Assembly (NCBI GenBank): GCA_021850545.1
Contig: JAJZLU010000044.1
Location: 2,643 to 66,642 of the forward strand
Direction of reading: 5' to 3'
Source of the DNA: Thermoplasmata archaeon
GTDB taxonomy: Archaea; Thermoplasmatota; Thermoplasmata; Thermoplasmatales; Thermoplasmataceae
DNA: 64,000 nucleotides
Position 1 is the stretch's first letter. Each line of letters opens with the position of its first letter. Shown here in pieces: positions 26,406 through 34,885 of the stretch. Made by a program: the position numbers and the translations under genes. The notes under the pieces were generated by a model, which saw only the letters and a list, made by a program, of their open reading frames with translations, ran no database searches and was not told where the DNA came from.

Positions 26406-28088
26406 ATGAAAGTCAACGTATGCCTTGTCCATCCCCCTAGTATTTATGATTTCAGGAAGAAGAACTTAAGATCTGGGCCAATCAGCGATGTTGTTCCATC
26501 TACTCCCCTTTTTGAAATGTACCCTGTCGGGTTCATAAGCATGCTGAACTCTCTGGTATCAAATGGTTACAATGCCAGGATAAGCAATATTGCCGTACTC
26601 ATGCTCGGATCCAATGCTTTTGACCCTGAAAAATACCTGTCAAACATCGAAGCGGACATCTTTGGCATAGACCTCCACTGGCTCCCTCACGTGCATGGCG
26701 CTATCAACCTCGCAAGGGTAATAAAATCAATACACCCTGAATCAAAGCTTCTCATGGGTGGTTTTTCCACAACCTATTTTGCCAATGAGATAATGAAGCA
26801 GTTTCCATTCGTTGATTTCATCCTGAACGGGGACCTCCAGGAACATTCCATCGTGCAGCTTGCTGAGGCGGTGGAGGGAAACAGGAATCTCTCAACAGTC
26901 CCTAACCTCATGTACAGGGAGGAGGGAAAAGTCCGGAGCAATCCCCCAAGTTTTGATCCGGGGGCAATAAATGATGTGCTTCTGAACTACAACCTCCTGA
27001 TGAAGAACGCAATCAAGTACGCTGATGTAAAGGGGCACCTGCCTTACAAGCTCTGGATAAAGAATCCCTCTGCCATGACCCTCATAGAGCATGGGTGCCA
27101 GTACAATTGTGGTTTCTGCGGAGGATCAAATTTTGCATTTTCCCACAATTACTGCCAGGAGTCACCAATTTTCAGAAACCCTGACAGGGTCACCGAGGAA
27201 CTGGAGATAATACAGGACAGCATAGGCACCCCGGTTTTCATTGCAGGGGATATTTTCGCAGCCGGGGAGAAGTTCCAGGATGGCTTCTTCAAAGCCGCAA
27301 AGGAGAGGGGCGTGGATATCCCTTTGCTCACAGAATACTTCATCCCTCCAAGCAAGGAATATTTTGAAAAGCTCAGCAGGTCATTTCCAAACTTCACCGC
27401 TGAAATCTCGCCAGATTCCTCGAAAGAGAGCATAAGGCTCATAGCTGGGCGAGGCTATTCAAACCATGAACTGGAAAAATCCCTTCTTAACGCCGCAAAA
27501 AACGGCTGCAGGAAATTTGACGTATATTTCACCATTGGGCTTCCCAGGCAGAAGAAGGAAGACGTCATTGCAGATGTTGAATTCTCCGAATATCTCATGT
27601 CGCAGCATATCGGGAGAAGGATGGAGATGCATGCCTTCCTCTCGCCCCTTACCCCATTCCTTGATCCCGGATCACTGTTCTATGAGATGCATGACAGGTA
27701 TGGGATAACCCTCAGGGCAAAGACCCTGGGTGACTATTACATGCTTCTAGACCAGGGGAAGAGCTGGGAGGATTACCTCAATTACGAGACTAAGGAAATG
27801 AGCAGGGAAGATCTTGTCCACATTACATACGAGACAGGGAAAATGATGGCTCAGGTCAGGGAGAGGCTCGGACTCATATCGAAGTCGGAAATGGAAGGCA
27901 TCGTAAGGAATATCGATGCATACAGGGAAGGTGGCTCTATTGTCACGGCTGACGCAATGGGAATGCACCTGAACTACATGGTGAAAGAGATCGAATGGTC
28001 CAAGCACCACAATATAACATTCTCCTCATTCCTGATCTTCCTTTACAGGTACTACGACGGGCTGAGGAACAGGATAATATCAGATTGA
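26406..28088 (+). CDS. B12-binding-domain radical SAM protein (Ta0216-like)
   Basis: A 560-residue protein with an N-terminal cobalamin-binding-like Rossmann domain (about residues 1-190, VCLVHPP at the start and LLMGGFSTTYF) and a radical SAM barrel whose cluster motif is HGCQYNCGFCGG (C-x3-C-x2-C). The C-terminal region (about 430-560) is helical. It resembles the B12/radical SAM family typified by Thermoplasma acidophilum Ta0216; the reaction is unknown, with methyl transfer to an unactivated carbon or a sulfur insertion as the usual options. The ATG at 26406 matches the family N-terminus; a frame 15 codons longer is unlikely. It is convergent with mscS and stops adjacent to it. Confidence 0.85.
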   Translation: MKVNVCLVHPPSIYDFRKKNLRSGPISDVVPSTPLFEMYPVGFISMLNSLVSNGYNARISNIAVLMLGSNAFDPEKYLSNIEADIFGIDLHWLPHVHGAINLARVIKSIHPESKLLMGGFSTTYFANEIMKQFPFVDFILNGDLQEHSIVQLAEAVEGNRNLSTVPNLMYREEGKVRSNPPSFDPGAINDVLLNYNLLMKNAIKYADVKGHLPYKLWIKNPSAMTLIEHGCQYNCGFCGGSNFAFSHNYCQESPIFRNPDRVTEELEIIQDSIGTPVFIAGDIFAAGEKFQDGFFKAAKERGVDIPLLTEYFIPPSKEYFEKLSRSFPNFTAEISPDSSKESIRLIAGRGYSNHELEKSLLNAAKNGCRKFDVYFTIGLPRQKKEDVIADVEFSEYLMSQHIGRRMEMHAFLSPLTPFLDPGSLFYEMHDRYGITLRAKTLGDYYMLLDQGKSWEDYLNYETKEMSREDLVHITYETGKMMAQVRERLGLISKSEMEGIVRNIDAYREGGSIVTADAMGMHLNYMVKEIEWSKHHNITFSSFLIFLYRYYDGLRNRIISD

Positions 28089-28973
28089 TCAGGCAGCGTC
28101 CCTTATGCCCCAGTAAGCACGATCAAATGCCCTGTTAATGGCATCCTGGAAAATAGAAAGCTTCTCTATATCAGAGAACTTCGTTACCACGGAAAATGTA
28201 TTGGTGCCTCCTGCTTTTGAGGCCAGGTAAATTTCCGCTGTGAAGCCGCTGCCATAACTGGGTATACCACCAAGTTCGTCCCGTGCCTTGCCTATGAGCT
28301 TGTCGGCAGGGATATCAGCGGGCAACGCCACGCTAAACGTAAATGAGAGGCCGCTTCCGGATCCAAGTGAAGTGTAAACGGTTGTCCCAAGAAGTGCGGT
28401 GTTAGGTATGAGGAAGGTCTGGCCCAGTGGGTTCCTAATCCTTGTGTATAGGGCCCTTACATCTTCGACCCGGCCTGTGATGGTCTGCCCAAACAGCCAG
28501 GAATAAACTGAGACTGCATCTCCAGGCCTTATGAAGCCACCCCCGCTTACCATGATGCCTGAGAGCAGGTTTGAAACAACTGATTGAACGGCAAAACCGA
28601 TAGCTACCCCTCCGATTGCGCCTCCAACCAGGGCCCCCTCAAGGTTCACTCCAATGTAGGAAAGGAACCAGAAAATGACTGCTGCATAAATCACAATCCT
28701 GGCAATGATGAAGATGCCCCTGAAATTGCTCTTTCCGTTGGTCCTTTCAGAGAGCGATCCTATGAACTGCCCCAGAATGCGGACAGTTGCTGCGGCAACT
28801 CCTATTGCAATGACTCCTGCAATGGCATCCTCTATGTAAACCAGGTAATGTGAGAGATCGGTGTAGGTGCCTGAAAGAAATTCTAGGAGATATCTGGCTG
28901 CGTACAGGATAGCAACTGCGATCACGATGGCTGCTATGATCTTGAGTATGCTTCCCCTGAGCGACCCGGGCAT
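28089..28973 (-). CDS. mscS: MscS-family mechanosensitive channel
   Basis: Small-conductance tension-gated channel that releases solutes on osmotic downshift. In 294 residues there are three to four membrane helices (about 10-30, 42-66, 88-105, 110-140). The pore helix region is Gly/Ala-rich (GALVGGAIGGVAIGFAVQSVVSNLLSG contains the TM3 signature), followed by the beta domain with FIRPGDAV and the vestibule domain (FLIPNTALLGTTVYT). A TATA-like ACTATATGT (about 28995-29003) lies about 25 bp before the ATG. Confidence 0.9.
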   Translation of the reverse strand: MPGSLRGSILKIIAAIVIAVAILYAARYLLEFLSGTYTDLSHYLVYIEDAIAGVIAIGVAAATVRILGQFIGSLSERTNGKSNFRGIFIIARIVIYAAVIFWFLSYIGVNLEGALVGGAIGGVAIGFAVQSVVSNLLSGIMVSGGGFIRPGDAVSVYSWLFGQTITGRVEDVRALYTRIRNPLGQTFLIPNTALLGTTVYTSLGSGSGLSFTFSVALPADIPADKLIGKARDELGGIPSYGSGFTAEIYLASKAGGTNTFSVVTKFSDIEKLSIFQDAINRAFDRAYWGIRDAA

Positions 28974-29148
28974 GATACTAAATTGCGCCCATTACATATA
29001 GTGATTGCTTGAAAATAACCTGCAAAATAGAAAATACATGCCAATAGGAAAAATATGGCATTGCCCGCATGCACCACTATGCCGTATTTATTGGAATTAA
29101 CTGGAATTATAGCTTATATAAATCTTCAAAAAATTTGAATAAATTTTA

Positions 29149-29172
29149 CCGGCCCCGGTGTACAAGGCCGGC
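29149..29172 (-). terminator. Candidate hairpin terminator of the kdp operon
   Basis: Perfect 6-bp inverted repeat CCGGCC-11-GGCCGG (29149-29171), about 40 nt after the kdpC stop on the minus strand, followed by an A/T-rich tract (AAAATTTATTCAAATTTTTT). It could be an intrinsic-like terminator or an mRNA 3'-end stabiliser. Confidence 0.45.
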
Positions 29173-29207
29173 TTTCCCAAAATCAGGCATCAGGGCACTC
29201 CAAGTGG

Positions 29208-29684
29208 TCAGCTTCCTGTTGTGTTCAGGCCATTATAGATCTTCCCGTAGACAGCAATGCTGTTGTGGAAATGATCTATGATCAGGATGTTCAGGCTCAG
29301 TGAATCCACATACGCTGTTCCGAAAAAGAACATGGAGTACCGGGTATTGTTATGTATCAGGCCATCCAGGTAGGCCAGGGATATGTTTGTAGAGTTGTGA
29401 ATCACCTGGGCCTGGGCCATTGCACTTGTTACCGTGATATCAGGATCCACCCCTGAGGCTGAATCATTCCTCACATTGAACAGGTAGTGCGAGTTGTTTG
29501 TGGACTGCCCTATGAGGTATGACCCCACGGTTGCATTGTTCAACTGTGCCATCTCACCGTTTGCCTGGAACGGAAACAGTGCCTGCCCAATGCCTGTGAC
29601 AACAACGGGGTATATCACACCACAAATCAGGGCTAGGACCAGGGCAAGCCGCAGGGTTCCTGAAATCAGTTTTCCTCCTTTCAT
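29208..29684 (-). CDS. kdpC: K+-transporting ATPase subunit C
   Basis: Single-pass subunit of the high-affinity KdpFABC potassium pump, facing outside with its soluble domain. The 158-residue protein has one N-terminal helix (about 8-30: LRLALVLALICGVIYPVVVTGIGQ), then GSYLIGQ and SGVDPDITVTSAMAQAQ, both KdpC signatures. It is shorter than the bacterial protein (about 190 aa). The start overlaps the kdpB stop as ATGA. Confidence 0.93.
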   Translation of the reverse strand: MKGGKLISGTLRLALVLALICGVIYPVVVTGIGQALFPFQANGEMAQLNNATVGSYLIGQSTNNSHYLFNVRNDSASGVDPDITVTSAMAQAQVIHNSTNISLAYLDGLIHNNTRYSMFFFGTAYVDSLSLNILIIDHFHNSIAVYGKIYNGLNTTGS

Positions 29685-31843
29685 ATTATGCCTCCTGTAA
29701 ATACCAGGAATACAGCAATCAGCTTTATGGCCGCAAATGGCAGCAGCACTCCTCCCACTCCGTACAGGAATAGGTTTTTCAGGAATATTCTCAGAGTGCT
29801 CTGGGGTTTGAACCTCGTTCCCCGCAGCGCTATGGGTATGAGTGCAGGAATGACAATGGCATTGAAGATCAGTGCAGAAAGCACAGCGGTTTGCGGAGCC
29901 AGGCCAAGAATGTTCAGGGCGCCAAGCGCAGGGATGCTGGCAAACATTACTGGCACGATAGCAAAGTACTTGGCAACATCATTGGTGATGCTGAATGTAG
30001 TAACGGCCCCCCTGGTCATCAGAAGCTGCTTTCCTAGCATTACTACGTCGATGATCTTTGAAGGGTTTGACTCAAGGTCCACCATGTTTGCGGCATCCTT
30101 TGCAGCGAATGTACCTGAGGCCATCGCAAGCCCCACGTCTGCAGCGGCAAGGGCCGGGGCATCGTTTGTGCCGTCCCCTATCATTGCAACAATCCGGTTC
30201 TCCGCCTGTTCATCCTTGACCTTCTGGTACTTGGTCTCGGGCTTGGCCTGGGCAACAAATTCATCAATCCCCACCTCGCCGGCAATGCTTCTTGCCGTAA
30301 GGGGGTGGTCTCCCGTGATCATCACCGGCCTTATCCCCATTTTCCTGAGCCCGAGGATTCTCTCCTTGATACCATGCTTGATCACATCCTTGAAGTATAT
30401 GATCCCGAGTACAGTCCCGTTCATGGATACGGCAATTGGGGTACCTCCCTCCGAAGTGATCCTGGTAACCACATCATCATAATTGTCAGGGCAGGCTTCC
30501 GCTGAATCCTTTATGGCATCTGGGGCACCCTTGTGAATGGTCGTATCTTCCGTCAGGGGAGTCTGGAGCTCGAATTTCTTCCTGAACCTGTGCCTCTGGT
30601 AGAATTCCCTCCCGCCTTTGGGGAGGGTGAAGTCGTCGGAGTCAACAAGGGTTATTCCGCTCCTTCTTGTGACTGCGCTGAATTCCTCATGCACGCCTTC
30701 CCTAAGTGCATCATATTCCCTCGGGACAAACCTCTTTGCGAAGGCAAGTTCCACTATGCTCCTCCCTTCCGGTGTATCATCATTCCATGATGACAGGAAT
30801 GCAGCTTCAGCAAGTTCTCTTTCTGAGTGGCCGCCTAGAGGGATAAACTCATGTGCGAGCCTGTTCCCAACAGTTATGGTTCCAGTCTTGTCCAGCAGTA
30901 TTGTGTCTGCGTCTCCTGCAGTCTCTATGGCTTTGCCGGATTTGGCGATAATGCTGTTCTTTGACATTCTGGTTATTCCAGAGATTCCTATTGCCGGCAG
31001 CAATGCGCCAATCGTGGTTGGAAGAAGGCACACGTAGAGCGCGATAAGCACAGAGAGATCGGCGCCGAGATTGAGCAGAAGGGAGAGCGCTATGAGTGCA
31101 AACAGGATGATGGTGAACACGCCTGTCAGCCCAAGGAGCAGTATGGAGAGTGCCACCTCATTTGGCGTCTTGGGCCTTTCCGAGGATTCAACCATTTTCA
31201 CAAGCTTGCTGATGTAAGTCTCGTCTGGATTTACATTTACAATTGCAACGATGGAATCGCTGACAACAGTAGAACCCCCAATTACGGTGTCACCCTTTGA
31301 TTTCCTCACTCCCACCGATTCACCGGTGAGAAGGGACTCGTCCAGCATAGCAATTCCCTCCGATACTTCCGCATCAATTGGAACCTGGTCACCCTTCTCA
31401 ATAAGTATGACGTCCCCTTTCCTGAGATCAGATGATTTCACAGTTTCGATGGTTCTCCCCTCGCTTCCGTTTTCGTGAATTCTCCTGGCAACTCCCTCTT
31501 TTTCTAGCTTCTTCAGGTTTGCAGCAGTTGCCCTGGACCTTGCTTCCGCAAAAGAGTCAGAAATGGTGCTGAACCACACAGTTACAAAGAGTATTGCCGT
31601 TACATACGCATAGAAAACCCTGTCGTTCTGGTGTGCCAGATGAGGAAAAGCCCCCGGCACTATTGTCATGAGCAAAACTACCAGGAAGGACAGTTCTACT
31701 ACGAACATCACAGGGTTCTTTATGAGCCTCATAGGACTCATCCTTAGGAGGGAGTCCTTAGCCACATATAGCCAGCTGATGGGTTCCTCAAGATTTTCCT
31801 GCCCGGCTGTCCTTCCGCTAATCTGTTTCTCATTAAAGGGCAT
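29681..31843 (-). CDS. kdpB: K+-transporting P-type ATPase subunit B
   Basis: Catalytic P-type ATPase subunit of the Kdp pump. The 720-residue protein carries all motifs: LLTGESVG (actuator), LLDKTGTITVGN (phosphorylated Asp), GDGTNDAPALAAADVG (hinge), and the seven-helix membrane part. A normal-length protein with no missing catalytic residue. It overlaps kdpA and kdpC, giving one operon in the order A-B-C. Confidence 0.97.
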   Translation of the reverse strand: MPFNEKQISGRTAGQENLEEPISWLYVAKDSLLRMSPMRLIKNPVMFVVELSFLVVLLMTIVPGAFPHLAHQNDRVFYAYVTAILFVTVWFSTISDSFAEARSRATAANLKKLEKEGVARRIHENGSEGRTIETVKSSDLRKGDVILIEKGDQVPIDAEVSEGIAMLDESLLTGESVGVRKSKGDTVIGGSTVVSDSIVAIVNVNPDETYISKLVKMVESSERPKTPNEVALSILLLGLTGVFTIILFALIALSLLLNLGADLSVLIALYVCLLPTTIGALLPAIGISGITRMSKNSIIAKSGKAIETAGDADTILLDKTGTITVGNRLAHEFIPLGGHSERELAEAAFLSSWNDDTPEGRSIVELAFAKRFVPREYDALREGVHEEFSAVTRRSGITLVDSDDFTLPKGGREFYQRHRFRKKFELQTPLTEDTTIHKGAPDAIKDSAEACPDNYDDVVTRITSEGGTPIAVSMNGTVLGIIYFKDVIKHGIKERILGLRKMGIRPVMITGDHPLTARSIAGEVGIDEFVAQAKPETKYQKVKDEQAENRIVAMIGDGTNDAPALAAADVGLAMASGTFAAKDAANMVDLESNPSKIIDVVMLGKQLLMTRGAVTTFSITNDVAKYFAIVPVMFASIPALGALNILGLAPQTAVLSALIFNAIVIPALIPIALRGTRFKPQSTLRIFLKNLFLYGVGGVLLPFAAIKLIAVFLVFTGGII

Positions 31844-33494
31844 TTTTTATCCCCTCCAGATGCATAAGAATTGGTCCAACCGCAAGGAACGGGAAGAATG
31901 TCAGAACTGCAAGTATTAGGATGCTGATAATGAGGATCGCCGGGAAAATCAGGTTGTCAGTCCTTAGTGCAACTTCTGTGCTCCTCTTCTTGTCAAGCAT
32001 TCTGCCTGCCATTGCCAGCATTATGAATATGGGTATGAAACGGCCGGCCCACATTACTATCCCGGTGGAAACATTGAAGAACACAGTATTTCCAGTTGTC
32101 CCCAGGAAATCTGAACCGTTGTTGGCTGCAGCTGAAGTGTATTCATAGAGTATCTGTGTGAACCCTACAGGACCCGTCCCCAATCCTATGGCATGAACTG
32201 CACCTAGTGCGTAGGCAAGGGCTGTTGGAACCAGAATTACTACTGGATGTGCCAGGAATGCTATAACTGCAAGCTTTACATCATTTGCAGTTATTTTTGC
32301 CCCAAGGTATTCTGGGGTCCTGCCCGCCATGAGCCCCACAATGAATACTGTAATCAGCACGTACATGAGCATATACATGGCCCCCACACCGATCCCCCCG
32401 GGAGTGGCCTGTATCATCATGCCCATGAGGGCTGCCATGATAACCAGTGGATGCATTGCTGCCAGTGAGGTATTGACTGATCCAGTGGTGAATGCGGTTG
32501 TAGTAACAGTATAAAGGGCTGTTGAAAATCCTCCTAGCCTAGTCTCCATGCCGGCGCCCAGTGTAGTAACTGGAATAAGGGCGATTGCAAGATCAATGGC
32601 ATAAAGCCCATAGGATGCAATCAGGAGAGTCCTGCCCTCTTTCTTCATGCGGAGCATTCTTCCGAAGAGGAATGGCATGGCAGTGGGGAGGAGCATCATT
32701 CCGCCAAGCTCTATGTAATTTGTAAGCGGGCTGGGATTGGCAAAGGGATATGCTGAATTTGCGCCGAAATATCCGCCCCCGTTTGTGCCCAACTGCATTA
32801 TTGACACTAGTGATGAAATTGGGCCTACCTTTATGAGCTCAAAACTGCCTGAGAGGGTCTTCACAAGGCTATATCCTCCCAGGGATTGGGGCACTCCGAG
32901 CACTATAAGGAGAACTGCCAGAATCAGTGTAAGGGGAAGAAGTACCCTGGTCATTGTTCTCACCATGTCCGTATAGAAATTCCCGAGATTTCTGCTATCA
33001 TCCCTCCTTCCCGCGAAACCCCTGAATATTGCAACAGCAACCACAACGCCCGAAGCCGCAGATGTGAACTGCAGGAACTGTATTCCAACCATCTGGCCAA
33101 GATATGAAAGTGTGGAGCCTCCCCCGTAATGCTGGAGGTTGGTGTTGGATGAGAATGATGTCACGGTGTTGAATGCAAGAGACCAGCTCATTCCGGGGAA
33201 TTTCATTGGGTTAAGGGGGAGCATTCCCTGGTAGGTAAGTATCACAAATGATATTGCAGCTGTAAAAACAGTGAAGGTGAACAAGCTGAGAAAATACTCT
33301 TTCCAGCCCATGTCCTTGTTCCTGTCAATCCCAAGTATGCGGTAAATAATATTTTCAACTGGGTCCAGGATCTTGTCAAGAAAAGTCTTCTCGTTTTCAT
33401 ATACTTTCTTTAAATATTTTGAAAGCCCCCAGGCGAGGCCTATAATTATTGTCCATACAAGAGCTGTTATAAGGAGATAGCCAGCACCGATCAT
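31833..33494 (-). CDS. kdpA: K+-transporting ATPase subunit A (channel-like)
   Basis: The K+-selective, channel-like subunit. The 553-residue protein has about ten membrane helices with the repeated selectivity-loop segments typical of KdpA (TSFSSNTNLQHYGG, LGTNGGGYFGANSAYPF, TAFTTGSVNTSL, SAAANNGSDFLG), i.e. four P-loop repeats. No kdpF, kdpD or kdpE is visible nearby, so regulation must differ from the bacterial sensor-kinase system. First gene of the operon. Confidence 0.97.
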   Translation of the reverse strand: MIGAGYLLITALVWTIIIGLAWGLSKYLKKVYENEKTFLDKILDPVENIIYRILGIDRNKDMGWKEYFLSLFTFTVFTAAISFVILTYQGMLPLNPMKFPGMSWSLAFNTVTSFSSNTNLQHYGGGSTLSYLGQMVGIQFLQFTSAASGVVVAVAIFRGFAGRRDDSRNLGNFYTDMVRTMTRVLLPLTLILAVLLIVLGVPQSLGGYSLVKTLSGSFELIKVGPISSLVSIMQLGTNGGGYFGANSAYPFANPSPLTNYIELGGMMLLPTAMPFLFGRMLRMKKEGRTLLIASYGLYAIDLAIALIPVTTLGAGMETRLGGFSTALYTVTTTAFTTGSVNTSLAAMHPLVIMAALMGMMIQATPGGIGVGAMYMLMYVLITVFIVGLMAGRTPEYLGAKITANDVKLAVIAFLAHPVVILVPTALAYALGAVHAIGLGTGPVGFTQILYEYTSAAANNGSDFLGTTGNTVFFNVSTGIVMWAGRFIPIFIMLAMAGRMLDKKRSTEVALRTDNLIFPAILIISILILAVLTFFPFLAVGPILMHLEGIKNAL

Positions 33495-33601
33495 GATGGT
33501 TTGCCCTCCCTCTTTCCAAAGTAGGCCAGTATTGGGTCCTTTTCTGAATTTATGCTTCTAAGGCATGAAAAATTGTCAAGCCTATTAATAATTTTTTTAC
33601 G

Positions 33602-33620
33602 TATATTTATATAAATATAT
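33602..33620 (-). promoter_or_regulatory. Strong A/T-rich promoter region of kdpABC
   Basis: A TATATTTATATAAATATA block lies about 105-125 bp before the kdpA ATG, within a long A/T tract. This would give a leader of roughly 80-100 nt. A 71-codon frame inside the leader has a composition suggesting chance. Confidence 0.45.
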
Positions 33621-33707
33621 TGTATATTTTTTTTATTGTATTGACGGTCCATAGTGTTGCCTCCATAAATCAATTCAACAACGAAAATGACCCTTAAAGG
33701 GCACAAT

Positions 33708-34022
33708 CTATCGTTTTCTGCTTGCCAGAGAAACAGGTTCGGCCCTTGGGCCTTTGGCAGCGCTCAGAACTATTGAGCTGACAACGCTCTTAACACCGGG
33801 AATCTTCATAATCTTGTTCTTTAGGGTATCCCGGAATTCTTCTATGCTTTTGGAACTAACAACAGTGGCTATGTCAAATTCTCCTGTCACTTCATAAGCC
33901 TCTTCGACAGCGTCGAGCAGACAGAGTTCACGAACAACCTCTTCCACTTTCGTGGTGTCCACAAAAATATCGACTATTGCCGTCACTTGCTTTTCGTTTC
34001 CAGATTCCATTCCGACAGTCAT
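33708..34022 (-). CDS. Stand-alone RAM (Lrp/AsnC ligand-binding) domain protein
   Basis: A 104-residue protein consisting only of the alpha/beta ligand-binding domain of Lrp/AsnC regulators: VTAIVDIFVDTTKVEEVVREL, then VEEAYEVTGEFDIATVVSSKSIEEF and IPGVKSVVSSIVL. No helix-turn-helix is present, so it cannot bind DNA as an Lrp protein would; such RAM-only proteins usually bind amino acids or effectors and may modulate a full-length Lrp. It lies upstream of kdpA on the same strand, separated by 213 bp with its own strong TATA region. Start ATG 34022; an internal ATG four codons on is also possible. Confidence 0.85.
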   Translation of the reverse strand: MTVGMESGNEKQVTAIVDIFVDTTKVEEVVRELCLLDAVEEAYEVTGEFDIATVVSSKSIEEFRDTLKNKIMKIPGVKSVVSSIVLSAAKGPRAEPVSLASRKR

Positions 34023-34050
34023 CGCTCTGCCCCGTTGATTCTTGTGGGGT

Positions 34051-34072
34051 ATTAATATATTTGCATATTAAT
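34051..34072 (-). promoter_or_regulatory. Palindrome over the TATA box of the RAM-domain gene
   Basis: Perfect 8-bp inverted repeat ATTAATAT-6-ATATTAAT, which contains the TATA box for the RAM-domain gene about 30 bp before its ATG. A regulator binding here would compete directly with TBP, so repression is expected. Lrp-family sites are often A/T-rich palindromes of this type. Confidence 0.5.
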
Positions 34073-34549
34073 CTGCAAAGCGCTAAATAATAACGACTAT
34101 TGCAGGCTCTGCCAAATATGGTATAAATACTGCAATCGACGTGATTTTTTATACCCGTGATATCAATGCACATGACTGTTTGGCGGTTGCCACCTGGCTT
34201 TCAGCCTGTACCTGGCAAAGGCAGACAGGCGAAGCCTGAAAGCAATGAGACTCAAAGCTCCAATCCTCGCGCAAATGCGATGAATCGGGCCAAAAATCAG
34301 TGCAATCCCACATTCTACAGTAAAAAGTACAAACAAGTAGTACATGAGAATGCAAATGCCATCAACAGAAGGGAGGCGTCGATATTATTGGAAATTGGCT
34401 TTACAGGCACCATTATTTCATAACATGGCCCGGACATAATAGGATAGAGACATTCTCCTCGCTACCGAAACACTTTACTTAATGTCCCTAACATCGTAAG
34501 ATAACGGCTAATCTCCATAAATGCGATAATTAATGCAAGGTGTTGAAGA
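34073..34549 (+). other. Intergenic region with a TATA box and a stable hairpin; possible small RNA
   Basis: No convincing protein gene; plus-strand codons at 34157-34423 are open but lack motifs or a ribosome site. A TATA-like GGTATAAATAC (about 34119-34129) is followed by a nested stem: GCTTTCAG (34197-34204) pairs with CTGAAAGC (34236-34243), enclosing CCTGT (34205-34209) paired with ACAGG (34225-34229). This is the most structured element of the gap and might be part of a small RNA. Confidence 0.35.
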
Positions 34550-34747
34550 ATGTGCTATTATTGCCATTATGGCTGCGGATGCTACGATCCTGAGTATTCC
34601 CCAAGGTATCGCCGCCCCCGGTATGGGCATTATTATTATGATGAACCATTGCCAAGGGAAGAAAGGGAAGACCTGGAACAGGCGATTTGGGCACTGGAGC
34701 AAAGGCTTAAGGCTATTGAAGCCAAACTGGCTGAATCTGGCAAGTAA
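34550..34747 (+). CDS. Small Cys/Tyr-rich protein with C-terminal coiled coil
   Basis: A 65-residue protein in two parts: residues 1-33 are very rich in Cys, Tyr, Arg and Pro (MCYYCHYGCGCYDPEYS, four Cys and one His as possible metal ligands), and residues 34-65 form an acidic amphipathic coiled coil (REEREDLEQAIWALEQRLKA). AAGGTG about 8 nt before the ATG can serve as a ribosome site. The layout resembles DUF5320-like archaeal mini-proteins. Its function is unknown; metal binding and oligomerisation are inferences. A gene composed by chance would not show this clean two-part design. Confidence 0.65.
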   Translation: MCYYCHYGCGCYDPEYSPRYRRPRYGHYYYDEPLPREEREDLEQAIWALEQRLKAIEAKLAESGK

Positions 34748-34854
34748 TGGGTCCGGGACACGGAGCACATCGGTTTCTTCCATCTGGTACCGCGGTATCT
34801 CCTGGAAATGTTCAGCAAAGGCGGGAATGCCCCACCAGCCTTGCATGCCAGAAA

Positions 34855-34877
34855 CATTTTTTATCAACCAATTGGTT
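34855..34877 (+). promoter_or_regulatory. Promoter with palindromic operator candidate before the trans-sulfuration gene
   Basis: TTTTTTATC (34857-34865) is a TATA-like element about 25 bp before the ATG at 34886, so transcription is probably leaderless. The 12-bp perfect palindrome AACCAATTGGTT (34866-34877) lies between the TATA box and the start, an ideal place for a repressor. Confidence 0.45.
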
Positions 34878-34885
34878 AATTCAAA

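Noticed and set aside
29688..30482. Long (264-codon) frame antisense to kdpB
   Set aside because: Shadow of the highly conserved kdpB; Ser/Thr/Pro-rich translation typical of antisense frames in this base composition.
33491..33706. Possible kdpF or leader peptide gene before kdpA
   Set aside because: The frame has no KdpF-like membrane helix; its Asn/Ile/Lys-rich content simply reflects the A/T-rich promoter.
34157..34423. 88-codon plus-strand frame in the gap before the Cys/Tyr-rich gene
   Set aside because: Low-complexity, Asn/Arg-rich content with no domain; it coincides with the RNA hairpin, so coding is doubtful.
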